Shown: positions 1-9,909 of the stretch, piece after piece
Layout: each line of letters starts with the position of its first letter
Position numbering within the stretch: the stretch's first letter is position 1
Assembly (NCBI RefSeq): GCF_004332115.1
Contig: NZ_SJPA01000003.1
Location: 186,001 to 250,000, forward strand
Length of the DNA: 64,000 nt
From: Chlorobium sp. N1
Lineage (GTDB): Bacteria > Bacteroidota > Chlorobiia > Chlorobiales > Chlorobiaceae
Reading direction: 5' to 3'
Program-made: the position numbers and the translations under genes
Notes under the pieces: generated by a model
The model's input: only the letters and a program-made list of their open reading frames with translations
The model's database searches: none
What the model was told of the DNA's origin: nothing

Positions 1-292
1 GGCTTCCCGCAGGCTGGATTTCGAGCTGCTCGGCCAGGCCTCGGGTGCCGAACATGCCGAACTTGCCGGCGAGGAAGAGTTCGCCGGCCGGTTCGGCAGC
101 TGCGAGCCCGGCGCCATGCCTCCGTTCGGCAATCTCTACGGGATGGCGGTCTATGTGGATGAGGTGCTCGAGGACGACGAGGATATCGCCTTCAACGCCG
201 GCACCCACCGGGAGCTCGTGCGTCTGGCCTATCGGGATTTCAGCCGCCTGGTGCGGCCGAAGGCGGCTCCGCTGAGCATTCCGGAGGCGTGA
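1..292 (+). CDS. YbaK/prolyl-tRNA synthetase-associated domain protein, C-terminal part
   Basis: This is the 3' end of a gene cut by the window edge. The reading frame starts at base 2 and stops at TGA 290-292, giving about 96 residues. The stretch CEPGAMPPFGNLYGM followed by VYVDE is typical of the YbaK/EbsC fold, whose members hydrolyse mischarged aminoacyl-tRNAs or act as free editing domains. The later NAGTHRELVRLAYRDF segment also fits the C-terminal half of that fold. The N-terminus, and so the total length and any fused domain, cannot be seen. Substrate specificity is not predictable from this fragment. Confidence 0.75.
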   Translation, partial: ASRRLDFELLGQASGAEHAELAGEEEFAGRFGSCEPGAMPPFGNLYGMAVYVDEVLEDDEDIAFNAGTHRELVRLAYRDFSRLVRPKAAPLSIPEA

Positions 293-422
293 TCGTCTCC
301 CCGATGCTGGTTTTTCCGGGGGAAATGTTACCTTTGGGTCATGCCTGAAGACGCTCCGGGAACAACGCTTCCCCGAACTGCCGGGCATGCGGCCGCGTTG
401 ACTCCAGAACTGCTTGCCCGTC

Positions 423-1541
423 ATGAAGATTGCGTTATATGCCGGTACCTTCGTCAAGGACAAGGACGGTGCCGTCAGATCGATATACCAGCTCGTCGCT
501 TCATTCAGGAAAGAGGGCCACGAGGTCATGGTCTGGTCTCCGGACGTCTCGGAGTCCGACGACCACGGCGGGGTACCGGTATACACCATGCCTTCGGTCC
601 CGATTCCGCTCTATCCCGATTACCGGCTCGGTTTCTTCTCTTCTGAAACCCGCCGCCAGCTCGACCGCTTCGCCCCCGATATCGTCCATATCTCCACTCC
701 CGACATCATCGGGCGGAAGTTCCTGCTCTACGCCCTGAAGCGCTCCCTTCCGGTCGCCTCGGCCTACCATACCGACTTTCCCTCCTATCTGGAATACTAC
801 CGGCTCGGATTCGCCGAGGGCGCCTTATGGCGATACCTGGCGTGGTTCTACAACAGCTGCGGCACCGTCCTGGCCCCCAACGAGATCGTCCGCCGGAACC
901 TTCTCTCGCACGGCATCCGCGATGTCGGCATCTGGTCGCGGGGGATCGACCGCGGCCTGTTCCACCCCGGCCGGCGAAGCGGGCCGCTCCGCCGCTCCTG
1001 GGACGCCGAGGGCCGCACGGTGCTCGTTTTCGCAGGCCGTTTCGTCTGGTACAAGGACATCCGGGTCGTGATGGACCTCTACCGGCGCTTCCACCGGGAG
1101 GGCCTCGGGGATCGGGTGCGCTTCGTCATGATCGGCAGCGGACCCGAGGAGGAGACGCTGAGAGGCGAGATGCCGGAGGCGGTCTTCACCGGCTACCTGA
1201 CCGGGACTGCACTGCCGGAAGCCTACGCGAGCGGCGACATCTTCCTCTTTCCTTCGACCACCGAGGCGTTCTGCAACGTGACGCTGGAGGGCATCTCGTG
1301 CGGTCTTCCGGCCGTCGTTTCCGACGTCGGCGGGTGCCGCGAGGTGGTCGAACTCTCTCGGGGCGGACTCGTCGCCCGAGCCGGCGACGTCGACGACTTC
1401 TACCGCTGCTGCACCACGCTCATGGAGGATGTCGGCCTCTTCGGCCGGCAGCGCGAGGCGGGCCTCGCCTATGCCGCGTCCCAGTCCTGGGACGCCGTCA
1501 ACGGCGCCCTCATCGAGCGTTACCGGCGGATGACCTCCTGA
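423..1541 (+). CDS. GT4-family glycosyltransferase
   Basis: A 372-residue GT-B fold glycosyltransferase. The N-terminal half begins MKIALYAGTFVKDKDG, with the glycine-rich acceptor loop, and carries HISTPDIIG and AYHTDFPSY motifs. The C-terminal half has FAGRFVWYKD, FVMIGSGPEE and the EX7E motif (TTEAFCNVTLEG) that binds the nucleotide-sugar donor. The overall pattern resembles GDP-mannose-dependent or sulfoquinovosyl-type lipid glycosyltransferases (MgtA/SqdX-like), but the donor and acceptor are not determined. I chose ATG at 423; a TTG three codons upstream (414) is possible but starts before the conserved first strand. No membrane segment is evident. It stands alone, 118 bp ahead of the histidine kinase gene. 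Confidence 0.85.
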   Translation: MKIALYAGTFVKDKDGAVRSIYQLVASFRKEGHEVMVWSPDVSESDDHGGVPVYTMPSVPIPLYPDYRLGFFSSETRRQLDRFAPDIVHISTPDIIGRKFLLYALKRSLPVASAYHTDFPSYLEYYRLGFAEGALWRYLAWFYNSCGTVLAPNEIVRRNLLSHGIRDVGIWSRGIDRGLFHPGRRSGPLRRSWDAEGRTVLVFAGRFVWYKDIRVVMDLYRRFHREGLGDRVRFVMIGSGPEEETLRGEMPEAVFTGYLTGTALPEAYASGDIFLFPSTTEAFCNVTLEGISCGLPAVVSDVGGCREVVELSRGGLVARAGDVDDFYRCCTTLMEDVGLFGRQREAGLAYAASQSWDAVNGALIERYRRMTS

Positions 1542-1659
1542 GCATCGCCGCCGCTGTCTTTTCCCCATTTTCCGTTCGTTTTCTATATTATATGTATAAG
1601 CGTGCGCGCTGAAATTGCGTACTTTATAGGAAAGACAACCTTCCATCCCCCTCCTCCGC

Positions 1660-3897
1660 ATGGCTACAGGCAAGCCCTCATACGGCGATCTCAAGCGCCG
1701 GGTAGAAGAGCTCGAGCGCGAGGCCGCCGAACGGCGGGTCTTCGAGCAGAGCTCCCTTGAGCGGCATGCGCTGCTGCGTGACCAGAATACCCGGCTGACA
1801 AGGAAATCCATCGAGGAGTCCGACGTGCGCCAGCAGCTCGAGGGGGCGCTCGAGGCGTTGCGCCGGAGCAACCAGCGTCTTGAGGAGTCGGTGCTCCAGA
1901 CCAAGTTCATGGCCGAGGAGGCCAGGCAGGCCAGCGTGTCGAAGGGTCAGTTCCTTGCCAACATGAGCCACGAGATCCGGACTCCGATGAACGGCGTCAT
2001 CGGCATGGCGGACCTCCTGCTTGGAACCAGCCTCGAACCTGAGCAGCAGAAGTACGTGCAGGCCATCATCGCCAGCGGCCGGAACCTCATGAACATCATT
2101 AACGACATCCTCGACTTTTCCAAGATCGAGGCGGGCCGCCTCGATCTCGAGCACGAGGCTTTCCGGCTTGTCGACCTCCTCGAGGATGTCGGCTGCATGA
2201 TGGGTCCGGAAGCACGGGCAAAGGGACTGGAGCTGACGCTCGCCGTAACTCCGGAGGGGCCTCTGCAGGTCAAGGGCGACGCGCTGCGGCTCCGCCAGGT
2301 GCTCGTCAACCTCCTCGGCAACGCCGTCAAGTTCACCCACGAGGGAGGCGAGGTGGTCCTCGGGTTGTCGCTCATGCAGGAGACTGAACGGTATGCCGTC
2401 ATGCGTTTCTCCGTTACGGATACCGGCATCGGCATTCCCGCTGATCGGATCGACTCGATTTTCGAGCCCTTCTCGCAGGCGGACGGCTCGTCCGCCCGCC
2501 GCTACGGCGGAACCGGCCTGGGGCTTTCCATATCGAGCCACCTTGTGAGCAAGATGGGTGGGCGGATCCGCGTGGAGAGCGTGCCGGATGAGGGGTCGAC
2601 CTTCTCGTTCGACATCGTTCTTGAAAAACTGCCGGAGCCGGCCGATTCCGACCTTGTCGCCAATACGGGCTCCCGTTCAGTCCTGCTCGTTACCTGGTCC
2701 GGTGCGCTCGGCGAGGCGCTTTCGGCGTTGATCGAGTCGAGCGGCCACCGCTGCCGGCGTGTGGACGACCCCGAAGCGCTGCCGGGCCTGCTCGGCGGCC
2801 TGGCGCCGGAAGAGTCGCCCCTCCTCCTGCTCGACCTGCGCTGTTTCGGGCCCGAGGCTGAAGGGTTCGGGGCGTTCCTTCCGGTCCTGGAGGCCTGCGG
2901 GGGAGTGCCGGTAGTGCTGCTCGTGCCGATGGGCTGCAAGAAGAACCTGAAAGCGCTCACCGGAGGACTCTGTGCCGTATTCCTCGAAAAACCGGTTCGT
3001 AGCCAGGAGCTTCTTGCCGTCCTGCAGGCCCACGGCGAGGCCGGGGGGGCATCTGCGAGGGTGGCGGAAGAACCCGCCGTCAGCTGCGCGGGAGAGGTGT
3101 CGTGCCGGCAGGCCACGCCGATCAACGTGCTCGTCGTCGACGACAGCTCGGTCAACCGCAATGTCGCGGTCTCCATGCTCGAAAAGCTCGGGTACTCGCC
3201 GGACGTGGCGGTCGGTGGCAGCGAGGCCCTCGAAGCCATGCTGAGGAAATCCTACGACCTGGTGTTCATGGACTGCCAGATGCCCGGGATGGACGGGTAC
3301 GAGGCGACGCGCCGCATTCGCCATGACGCCGGACTGAAGCGCTCGGAGCGCGTGCCGGTCGTGGCCATGACGGCCAATGCGATGAAGGGGGACCGGGAGA
3401 AATGCCTCAATGCCGGTATGGACGACTATCTTGCCAAGCCGCTTCGCATAACGGATTTCCAGGCGGTGATGGAGCGGTATTTTCCATCCGCAAAGAGCGA
3501 TCCGCCGGTCGACAGGGAAGCGGCGGCTGCCGCTTCCTCCGGGGGAGAGTCCGATCGCGTCTTCATGGTCGAGGAGGTGCTGGGGCGGCTGCAGGAGGAT
3601 CGGGAGATCGTCCGGATCATCGTCGCCCAGTTCATCGAATCGGCTGACGACGAGCTTCGGGCGATCGCCGAGGCGTGGGCGGACAGCGATATGGCCCGCT
3701 GCCGCCTGCTCCTGCACACCCTGAAGGGAGCGGCCGCCACGGTCGGCGCGGCCGAGCTGAGCCGGCTGGCCGCAGAGCTCGAAGCGGCTGAGCGTTCGAA
3801 GGAGTTCACGGCGTTCGACCGGATGCTCGGGAATTTAAACGGGTGTTTCCTGCGTTTCAAAGATAAAGCCGTAGAAACCGGCTGGTACACTGTCTGA
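1660..3897 (+). CDS. Cytoplasmic hybrid sensor histidine kinase with receiver and HPt domains
   Basis: A 745-residue phosphorelay protein without transmembrane segments or a recognisable PAS/GAF sensor. Domains in order: charged coiled-coil (about 1-95); HisKA with [14 protein letters not shown] and phospho-acceptor His104; HATPase_c with an N box, DTGIGIP, and a G2 box ending GGTGLGLSI; a receiver-like region (about 340-455) with no recognisable acidic pocket; a canonical receiver (about 488-610) with VVDDSS, phospho-acceptor Asp538 in [10 protein letters not shown], and a conserved Lys in LAKP; and a C-terminal HPt domain with His686 in [11 protein letters not shown]. The architecture is BarA/ArcB-like, with the full His-Asp-His relay in one chain. 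The input is probably received through the coiled coil or by a partner. gnd starts 19 bp downstream, so the two may be cotranscribed. No separate response regulator is adjacent. Confidence 0.92.
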   Translation: MATGKPSYGDLKRRVEELEREAAERRVFEQSSLERHALLRDQNTRLTRKSIEESDVRQQLEGALEALRRSNQRLEESVLQTKFMAEEARQASVSKGQFLANMSHEIRTPMNGVIGMADLLLGTSLEPEQQKYVQAIIASGRNLMNIINDILDFSKIEAGRLDLEHEAFRLVDLLEDVGCMMGPEARAKGLELTLAVTPEGPLQVKGDALRLRQVLVNLLGNAVKFTHEGGEVVLGLSLMQETERYAVMRFSVTDTGIGIPADRIDSIFEPFSQADGSSARRYGGTGLGLSISSHLVSKMGGRIRVESVPDEGSTFSFDIVLEKLPEPADSDLVANTGSRSVLLVTWSGALGEALSALIESSGHRCRRVDDPEALPGLLGGLAPEESPLLLLDLRCFGPEAEGFGAFLPVLEACGGVPVVLLVPMGCKKNLKALTGGLCAVFLEKPVRSQELLAVLQAHGEAGGASARVAEEPAVSCAGEVSCRQATPINVLVVDDSSVNRNVAVSMLEKLGYSPDVAVGGSEALEAMLRKSYDLVFMDCQMPGMDGYEATRRIRHDAGLKRSERVPVVAMTANAMKGDREKCLNAGMDDYLAKPLRITDFQAVMERYFPSAKSDPPVDREAAAAASSGGESDRVFMVEEVLGRLQEDREIVRIIVAQFIESADDELRAIAEAWADSDMARCRLLLHTLKGAAATVGAAELSRLAAELEAAERSKEFTAFDRMLGNLNGCFLRFKDKAVETGWYTV

Positions 3898-3916
3898 AAA
3901 TGCTAACTGATCCTCC

Positions 3917-4828
3917 ATGAAAATCGGATTCATAGGCCTTGGGAAAATGGGATTCAACATGGCCTCGCAGCTGCTTGAGCGCGGCCACGAGCTGGTCGTC
4001 TTCGACCTGATTCCCTCTGCCATGGATGCCCTTGCCGAGGCCGGGGCCGGGACGGCCGCATCCCTTGGCGAGCTCTGTTCGGCCCTTCCCTCTCCCCGCA
4101 TCGTCTGGATGATGGTGCCGGCCGGAGAACCGGTAGAGGCCACCATCGCCCAGCTCGAGCCCTTCCTTTCGACGGGCGACATCCTCATCGACGGCGGCAA
4201 CTCCCGCTACACCGATTCGGAAGCGCGTGCACGGCGCCTCGCCCTGAAGGGGATCCGGTTCCTGGACGCCGGCACCAGCGGCGGGCTGGACGGCGCCCGG
4301 CACGGGGCGTGCGTGATGGTGGGCGGCGAGAAGGAGGCGTACGACGCCGCCCTGCCGCTCTTCAGGGATCTTACGGTCGAGGGCGGCTACGGCTACATGG
4401 GTCCTTCGGGTTCGGGACACTTCGTCAAGATGGTCCACAACGGCATCGAGTACGGCATGATGCAGGCGATGGGTGAGGGGTTCGCGCTCATGGACGCGAG
4501 CCGTTACGGGCTCGATCTCGAGGAGGTCGCCAGGGTCTGGTCGAACGGATCGGTGATCCGCGGGTGGCTGATGGAGCTGGCCCGGGACGCATTCCGGCGT
4601 GACGGCTCGCTCGGCTACCTCGAGGGACGGGTCGCTGATTCGGGAGAGGGGCGCTGGACGGTCGAAAGCGCCCTCGAGCACGGAGTCTCCGTTCCCGTCA
4701 TCGCAGCTTCGCTCTTCAGCCGCTACCGCTCGCGTGACGACAACGCCTTCTCCGACCGCGTCGTGGCGGCACTGCGCTACGGGTTCGGGGGCCACGCCAT
4801 GACTCCGCCGAAGGACGCCGAGGCATGA
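3917..4828 (+). CDS. gnd: 6-phosphogluconate dehydrogenase, short (YqeC/GndA-type) form
   Basis: Oxidative decarboxylation of 6-phosphogluconate to ribulose 5-phosphate. The 303-residue protein opens with a Rossmann fingerprint ([13 protein letters not shown]), then has [14 protein letters not shown] for substrate binding and [14 protein letters not shown] containing the catalytic Lys. At about 300 residues it belongs to the short class rather than the roughly 470-residue class; short enzymes are often NAD-preferring, but the cofactor here is inference. The stop codon overlaps the zwf start (ATGA at 4825-4828), so translation is probably coupled. Together with zwf, pgl and tkt within 5 kb it makes up an oxidative pentose-phosphate route. 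Confidence 0.92.
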   Translation: MKIGFIGLGKMGFNMASQLLERGHELVVFDLIPSAMDALAEAGAGTAASLGELCSALPSPRIVWMMVPAGEPVEATIAQLEPFLSTGDILIDGGNSRYTDSEARARRLALKGIRFLDAGTSGGLDGARHGACVMVGGEKEAYDAALPLFRDLTVEGGYGYMGPSGSGHFVKMVHNGIEYGMMQAMGEGFALMDASRYGLDLEEVARVWSNGSVIRGWLMELARDAFRRDGSLGYLEGRVADSGEGRWTVESALEHGVSVPVIAASLFSRYRSRDDNAFSDRVVAALRYGFGGHAMTPPKDAEA

Positions 4829-6252
4829 TGGAGAATTTCAGCATCGTCATTTTCGGCGCGACCGGCGACCTTGCCCGGCGCAAGCTCTTCCCCTCGGTCT
4901 TCGACCTTTTCCGCTACGGCCACCTCCCGGAGGAGTACCGGGTGATCGGCACCGGCCGCCGGGATCTTTCCCACGAAGCCTTCCGCAGGACGGTGCTCGA
5001 GGCGCTCCGGGCATCTCCCGGCGCGGGCGGTTTCGATGAGGAGGCCATAGCGCCGTTCCTTCGCCGCATCTTCTATGTCCGGCTGGACATCTCGGAGCCG
5101 GAGGGCTACCACCGGCTCCACCGCGAGATCATGGACGCCTCAGGCCAGAGCGGCGTCTGCACCCACCTGCTCTATTATCTCGCCGTCTCGCCCGGACTGC
5201 TTCCCCTGATCGTCAGGAACCTCCAGGCGGCGGGACTCGGCGGCAAAAACCTGCCCTGCAGGGGGTGGCGGAAGATCATCGTCGAAAAACCCTTCGGCCG
5301 TGACCTGGAGAGCGCCCGCGCGCTCAACGCCGCCGTCGGGGAGGTGTTCAACGAGGACCAGATCTTCCGCATCGACCACTACCTCGGCAAGGAGACGGTG
5401 CAGAACATCCTCGTCTTCCGCTTCTCCAACGGCATTTTCGAGCCGCTCTGGAACCGCCATTACATCTCCAGCGTCCAGATCACCATCGCCGAGGACTTCG
5501 GCATCCGCGACCGGGGCGCCTTCTACGAGGAGGTCGGCCTGCTTCGCGACATCATCCAGAACCATGCGCTCCAGCTCCTGGCTTCCGTCGCCATGGAGCC
5601 GCCCGTCGACCTCTCGGCCGATTCGGTGCGCGACGAGAAGTCCAAGGTGCTGCGCAGCATCCGCCGCCACACGCCGGCAGACGCCGGCACGGCCATCGTG
5701 CTCGGCCAGTACGAGGGATACCGGGAGGAGAAGGACGTCGATCCCCGCTCCGAGGTGGAGACCTTCGCCGCCATCCGCTTCTTCGTCGACAACTGGCGGT
5801 GGCAGGGGGTGCCGTTCTACGTGAAGGCGGGCAAGAACCTCGGCGAGACGCGCACCCGCATCGTCATTACCTTCAAGTGCCCCCCGCAGAACTTCTTCGG
5901 GCCCTCCGACAGCTGCGGCTACACGGCGAACCAGGTGGTCATGACCATCCAGCCGGAGGAGACCATCGCCCTGCGTTTCGGCACCAAGCGCCCCGGCGAG
6001 GCGGTCGAGACCGATCCGGTCTACATGAAATTCGACTACCGCGACTCCTTTCCCGGCGAGGGGCTCACCGCCTATCACCGGCTGCTGCTCGACGCCATCA
6101 CGGGCGACCGGATGAACTTCATCCGCCAGGACAGCGTGGAGCACGCCTGGGAGGTGGTCGACGCCATCCGCCACGCCCTCGACGGCCGTCACCCCGAACC
6201 CTATCCGATACACTCCGACGGACCAGCCTCCGCGTCCGGGATCTACGGCTGA
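4825..6252 (+). CDS. zwf: Glucose-6-phosphate 1-dehydrogenase
   Basis: Oxidises glucose 6-phosphate to 6-phosphogluconolactone with reduction of NAD(P). The 475-residue protein starts with the dinucleotide-binding motif [14 protein letters not shown] and has the active-site signature [13 protein letters not shown], with the catalytic His in the usual position, and the EKPFGRDL segment. Length is normal for the family. The start is ATG 4825, overlapping the gnd stop by four bases; a second ATG follows directly at 4828. Its last 10 bp overlap the convergent pgl gene, so no intergenic terminator separates them. Confidence 0.95.
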   Translation: MMENFSIVIFGATGDLARRKLFPSVFDLFRYGHLPEEYRVIGTGRRDLSHEAFRRTVLEALRASPGAGGFDEEAIAPFLRRIFYVRLDISEPEGYHRLHREIMDASGQSGVCTHLLYYLAVSPGLLPLIVRNLQAAGLGGKNLPCRGWRKIIVEKPFGRDLESARALNAAVGEVFNEDQIFRIDHYLGKETVQNILVFRFSNGIFEPLWNRHYISSVQITIAEDFGIRDRGAFYEEVGLLRDIIQNHALQLLASVAMEPPVDLSADSVRDEKSKVLRSIRRHTPADAGTAIVLGQYEGYREEKDVDPRSEVETFAAIRFFVDNWRWQGVPFYVKAGKNLGETRTRIVITFKCPPQNFFGPSDSCGYTANQVVMTIQPEETIALRFGTKRPGEAVETDPVYMKFDYRDSFPGEGLTAYHRLLLDAITGDRMNFIRQDSVEHAWEVVDAIRHALDGRHPEPYPIHSDGPASASGIYG

Positions 6253-7061
6253 GGAGCCGTGAGCCAGATGGTGCGGCCGTGCTCCGGACGCACCATCGAG
6301 GCCGGCAGGTCCGGCCGTTTGCCGAGGATGATCGAAGCGGCCAGCGCCGCCTTTTCCGGGGAGGGAGAGAAGAAGAGCACCGTGCGGGCGTGGTTGAGCA
6401 CCGGCATGCTGAGCGAGAGCCGCCGGACGCGAGGCTCGAGGGGCGGCACCCCGGTCGCCACCACCCGGCGTTCCCGTTCCTGGAGCGCCTTGCGGTCGCC
6501 GGGAAAGAGCGAAGCGGTATGGCCGTCCGGGCCGAGTCCGAGCAGGACCAGGTCCAGTGCGGGGAATCGGTCTTCGGGTTTCCGTTCCGTTCCGATGGGC
6601 GAGTTCAAGAGAAGCGCTTCGTAGCGTTTCGCGGCCTCTTCCGGCACCCTGTCTTCCCCCTCCATCCTGAAGATCTGCATCCCCTTCTCCTCCATGCCTG
6701 AAAAGAGCGTCTCCCGGGCCATGCGGTAGTTGCTCTCCAGGCTCTCCGGCGGAACGCAGCGCTCGTCGCCGAAGAAGAAGAGGCTGTTTCGCCACGGCAT
6801 CGCGAAGGCGCCTTCCGCGTCAGGTTCCGCTTCCGGGAGCGGGAGGCCGCTATGGCCGAAGGCTTCGCGTTCGAGGCCTTGCCGGAGCAGGCGGTAGAGG
6901 GGCCGGGGAGAGCTGCCGCCCGAAAGGGCCATCGAGAAGAATCCGTGGCGGCGGACGCTCCGGTGCGCTTCAAGGATGATGAGGGCGGCGGCCTGTTCCG
7001 CAAGTTCTTCGGGGGTTCCGGTGAAGTGCTCCGGACTGTTCGTGCGGGGGGCGGGGGTCAT
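6243..7061 (-). CDS. pgl: 6-phosphogluconolactonase
   Basis: Hydrolyses 6-phosphogluconolactone, the step between zwf and gnd. The 272-residue protein has the glucosamine-6-phosphate-isomerase-like fold markers: [15 protein letters not shown] near residue 50, [20 protein letters not shown], and [20 protein letters not shown]. The start ATG (7061) overlaps the tkt stop in an ATGA, so tkt and pgl form an operon in which pgl is probably translationally coupled. A longer ORF reading through this frame to 8141 is an artefact of high GC. Confidence 0.93.
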   Translation of the reverse strand: MTPAPRTNSPEHFTGTPEELAEQAAALIILEAHRSVRRHGFFSMALSGGSSPRPLYRLLRQGLEREAFGHSGLPLPEAEPDAEGAFAMPWRNSLFFFGDERCVPPESLESNYRMARETLFSGMEEKGMQIFRMEGEDRVPEEAAKRYEALLLNSPIGTERKPEDRFPALDLVLLGLGPDGHTASLFPGDRKALQERERRVVATGVPPLEPRVRRLSLSMPVLNHARTVLFFSPSPEKAALAASIILGKRPDLPASMVRPEHGRTIWLTAPQP

Positions 7062-9073
7062 GGGCGCTTGTGTTTGAGTTCGCGTACCGCGTCGGCGATA
7101 CGGCTCGGGGTGAAGCCGAAGGCCTCCTGCAGCTCCGTACCGGGCCCCGAGGCGCCGAAGCGGTCGATGGCGACGATGCGCCCCTCCGTACCGGTGAACC
7201 GTTCCCACCCGAACGGCGAAGCGGCTTCCACCGAGACGCGGTCGGTGACGGCGGGCGGCAGCACGCTCTCCCTCCAGGATCGGGGCTGCTGGAGGAAAAG
7301 CTCGAAAGAGGGCATCGAGACCACCCTTGTCGGAACGCCCTCCTGCTCGAGCAGCTCCCTTGCCTGCAGGGCGGGGTGGACTTCGGAGCCCGTGGCGATG
7401 ATGATGGCGGCCTCCTCCGGGGAGGGGTCTCCCGTCCAGTCGGCGATGACGTAGCCGCCTTTCGGGGTCCCCTCGAGCGTAGGGTGGCGTGTCGGGTCGA
7501 GCACGGGGAGCTTCTGGCGGGTGAGGACGAGGGCGACGGGGCCGGGAAGGGTGGGTGCCAGAGCCCAGGCCGCCCTCGTCTCGTTGGCGTCGGCCGGCCG
7601 GACGGTGGTGAGGCCTGGCATGGCGCGCAGCATCGCCAGCTGCTCGACCGGCTGGTGCGTCGGGCCGTCTTCTCCGAGGGCGATGCTGTCGTGGGTGAAG
7701 ATGAAGAGCACGGGGAGGCGCATCAGCGCCGAGAGCCTTACGGCCGGCTTCATGTAGTCGGCGAAGACGAGGAAGGTCGCCCCGTATGGGCGCAGGATCC
7801 CGGAGAGCGCGATGCCGTTGAGGATCGCCCCCATGGCGTGTTCGCGGACGCCGAAATGGAGGGTGGCGCCGGAGCTTTCGGCCGTGAACTCCTCCGAGTC
7901 CTGCAGGATGGTGCCGCAGGAGGGGGCGAGGTCGGCCGATCCTCCGATGAGGACGGAAAGGTGCGCGGCCATCGCTTCGAGGCAGCGGTGCGAGGCCTGG
8001 CGGGTCGCCAGCTCCGCGGGCGGCCTGAACACCGGGAGGCTCTTTTCCCAGCCTTCGGCGAGCCGTCCCCGGAGCGCATCCTCGAACAGGCGGGCTGCCT
8101 CGGGATGGCGTTTCCCGTACTGAAGGAGGGTGTCGTTCCATCCCTTCTCGAGCGATTCTCCCCGCTCCCGGACCGGCATGAAGTGCCGGCGAACCTCCGC
8201 CGGGACATGGAAGCTCGCGTCCGGCGGAAACCCGAACGCTTTCTTTATGAGTGCCGTCTCTTCGGTTCCGAGCGGTTCGCCGTGGGCTTTCGCGCTGTCC
8301 TGGCGGTGCGGGCTGCCGTAGCCGATGTGGGTGCGTACCCTGATGAGGGACGGGCGGCCCGGCTCTTCACCAGCCAGGCGCAGGGCTTCCCGTATCGCCT
8401 GAAGGTCGTTGCCGTCCTTCACCTCCAGGACCTGCCAGCCATAGGCGCGGTAGCGGCCCGCAACGTCCTCGCTGAAGGCCAGCGAGGTCGGGCCCTCTAT
8501 CGAGATGTGGTTGCTGTCGTAGAGGCAGATCAGTTTTCCGAGCCGGAGGTGGCCGGCAAGCGAGGCTGCTTCGCCGCTGATGCCCTCCATCAGGTCCCCG
8601 TCGCTTGCCAGCACACAGGTGCGGTAGTCGATCACCGCCATTCCCGGGCGGTTCAGAAGCGCGGCCGAGCGCCGCTCCGCGATGGCCATGCCGACGGCAG
8701 TGGCGATTCCCTGGCCGAGCGGGCCCGTCGTGGTCTCCACCCCCGGGGTCAGGCCGCGCTCGGGGTGGCCGGGCGTGCGGCTCCCGAGCTGGCGGAAGCG
8801 CCGCAGCTCCTCCATCGGAAGATCGTAGCCGGTGAGGTGGAGCATCGCATAGAGGAGCGCGGAGGCGTGTCCGGCCGAAAGCACGAACCGGTCGCGGTTC
8901 GCCCACGCGGGGTTGTGCGGGCTGTGGCGCATGAAGTGCCCGAAGAGCACGTAGAGCATCGGGGCGGCGCCGAGCGGCATGCCGGGATGGCCCGATCGGG
9001 CCTTCTCCACCATGTCGACTGCAAGCAGGCGGGCGGTGTCGATCGCCTGCCGCTCTTCAGGGTTCTCGTTCAT
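7058..9073 (-). CDS. tkt: Transketolase
   Basis: Thiamine-diphosphate enzyme moving two-carbon units between sugar phosphates. The 671-residue length and the three-domain layout are standard. Markers seen are SGHPGMPLGAAPM, the ThDP motif GDLMEGISGEAASLAG with the conserved ICLYDSNHISIEG, and the pyrimidine-domain signature GVREHAMGAILNGIAL followed by FIFTHDSIALGEDGPTHQPVEQ. It lies upstream of pgl in an overlapping pair. A TATATTG (minus strand, 9112-9118) 40 bp upstream is a possible -10 box, but I see no convincing -35. Confidence 0.95.
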   Translation of the reverse strand: MNENPEERQAIDTARLLAVDMVEKARSGHPGMPLGAAPMLYVLFGHFMRHSPHNPAWANRDRFVLSAGHASALLYAMLHLTGYDLPMEELRRFRQLGSRTPGHPERGLTPGVETTTGPLGQGIATAVGMAIAERRSAALLNRPGMAVIDYRTCVLASDGDLMEGISGEAASLAGHLRLGKLICLYDSNHISIEGPTSLAFSEDVAGRYRAYGWQVLEVKDGNDLQAIREALRLAGEEPGRPSLIRVRTHIGYGSPHRQDSAKAHGEPLGTEETALIKKAFGFPPDASFHVPAEVRRHFMPVRERGESLEKGWNDTLLQYGKRHPEAARLFEDALRGRLAEGWEKSLPVFRPPAELATRQASHRCLEAMAAHLSVLIGGSADLAPSCGTILQDSEEFTAESSGATLHFGVREHAMGAILNGIALSGILRPYGATFLVFADYMKPAVRLSALMRLPVLFIFTHDSIALGEDGPTHQPVEQLAMLRAMPGLTTVRPADANETRAAWALAPTLPGPVALVLTRQKLPVLDPTRHPTLEGTPKGGYVIADWTGDPSPEEAAIIIATGSEVHPALQARELLEQEGVPTRVVSMPSFELFLQQPRSWRESVLPPAVTDRVSVEAASPFGWERFTGTEGRIVAIDRFGASGPGTELQEAFGFTPSRIADAVRELKHKRP

Positions 9074-9237
9074 CTCGTGCTCCCTCCGGTTCGCCGTTTT
9101 TGGACCAACAGCAATATAGCAACCTGCGCCGACGGCCGAAAGGTTTCATGGCGGATGCCCTGCGTCGTTGTCTTCGGCGGAAGCGTTGCGTACATTCAAA
9201 GAGAGCGCGGCTCCTCCAACAACCCTTCTGATGCTCT

Positions 9238-9909
9238 ATGCCTCTCAACGACGGCTACGGCGTGCTCTGCGGCACGATAGGCAACTGGTACTGCGACCGC
9301 TCGCGGGTAGAGGGGGAGTACTTCCACTGCAACCTCAGGGTCCGGGCCCGCGGGCGTTACTACCGATGCCCCGTCGACCTCGACAGCAAGCAGCTCTCCG
9401 ACGGCCTCCAGTGGCGCATCGTCGATCCCGTTCCCCCCTTTCCCTCTCCGCTCGAACGCTTCGCCGACGGCTGGCATCCGCTCGCCTCGAGGCCCGGCAC
9501 CGGCGCCATCGACTACTACCGCAGCCCCGAGCTTCAGGTGCCGGATTCCTTTTCCCCTTCCGATGGCGGGCTCCCGCCGGGATGGCGTTCGGGGACCGGC
9601 CGGAATGCCTTCAGGGAGCTGGAGCCGCTGCTCGTGGCGTGCCGGAGGATCTTCGTATTCGGTGAACCGTTCCGCCGCGGCAGCGGGGTGCACAACATCC
9701 ACCAGAACCAGGGCGATCCCCCGCATTCGCGCTGGCGGCGCGAGAACGGGAGCTGGCAGGACGGAGGCCTTTTCATGCTCCGCCACGATGGGTCGGTTGC
9801 GGCTTTTTTGTGTAAATTCAAGACACAGAAGTTTCTCTCTTTGATGCAGGAGGAGACCCGCCATGGCACGAGCGAAAAAAGGGATACTCGACCGTTACGC
9901 AAGGGGTGA
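9238..9909 (+). CDS. DUF2278 (YukJ-like) family protein
   Basis: A 223-residue protein of unknown biochemical function. It opens MPLNDGYGVLCGTIGNW and has HCNLRVRARGRYYRCPVDLDSK, and a C-terminal part with GSGVHNIHQNQGDPP and NGSWQDGGLFMLRHD. This arrangement matches the DUF2278/YukJ family as I know it. No signal peptide or membrane segment is seen. Its 3' end overlaps the next gene by 47 bp; the Shine-Dalgarno (AGGAGGAG) of that gene lies inside this coding sequence, suggesting coupled translation. The family is poorly characterised, so I assign no role. Confidence 0.7.
   Translation: MPLNDGYGVLCGTIGNWYCDRSRVEGEYFHCNLRVRARGRYYRCPVDLDSKQLSDGLQWRIVDPVPPFPSPLERFADGWHPLASRPGTGAIDYYRSPELQVPDSFSPSDGGLPPGWRSGTGRNAFRELEPLLVACRRIFVFGEPFRRGSGVHNIHQNQGDPPHSRWRRENGSWQDGGLFMLRHDGSVAAFLCKFKTQKFLSLMQEETRHGTSEKRDTRPLRKG

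Noticed and set aside
6243-8141. A 632-codon minus-strand ORF through tkt and pgl
   Set aside because: Only its C-terminal 272 residues (pgl) look like protein; the upstream part is Pro/Arg/His-rich sequence in a shadow frame of tkt, produced by high GC.
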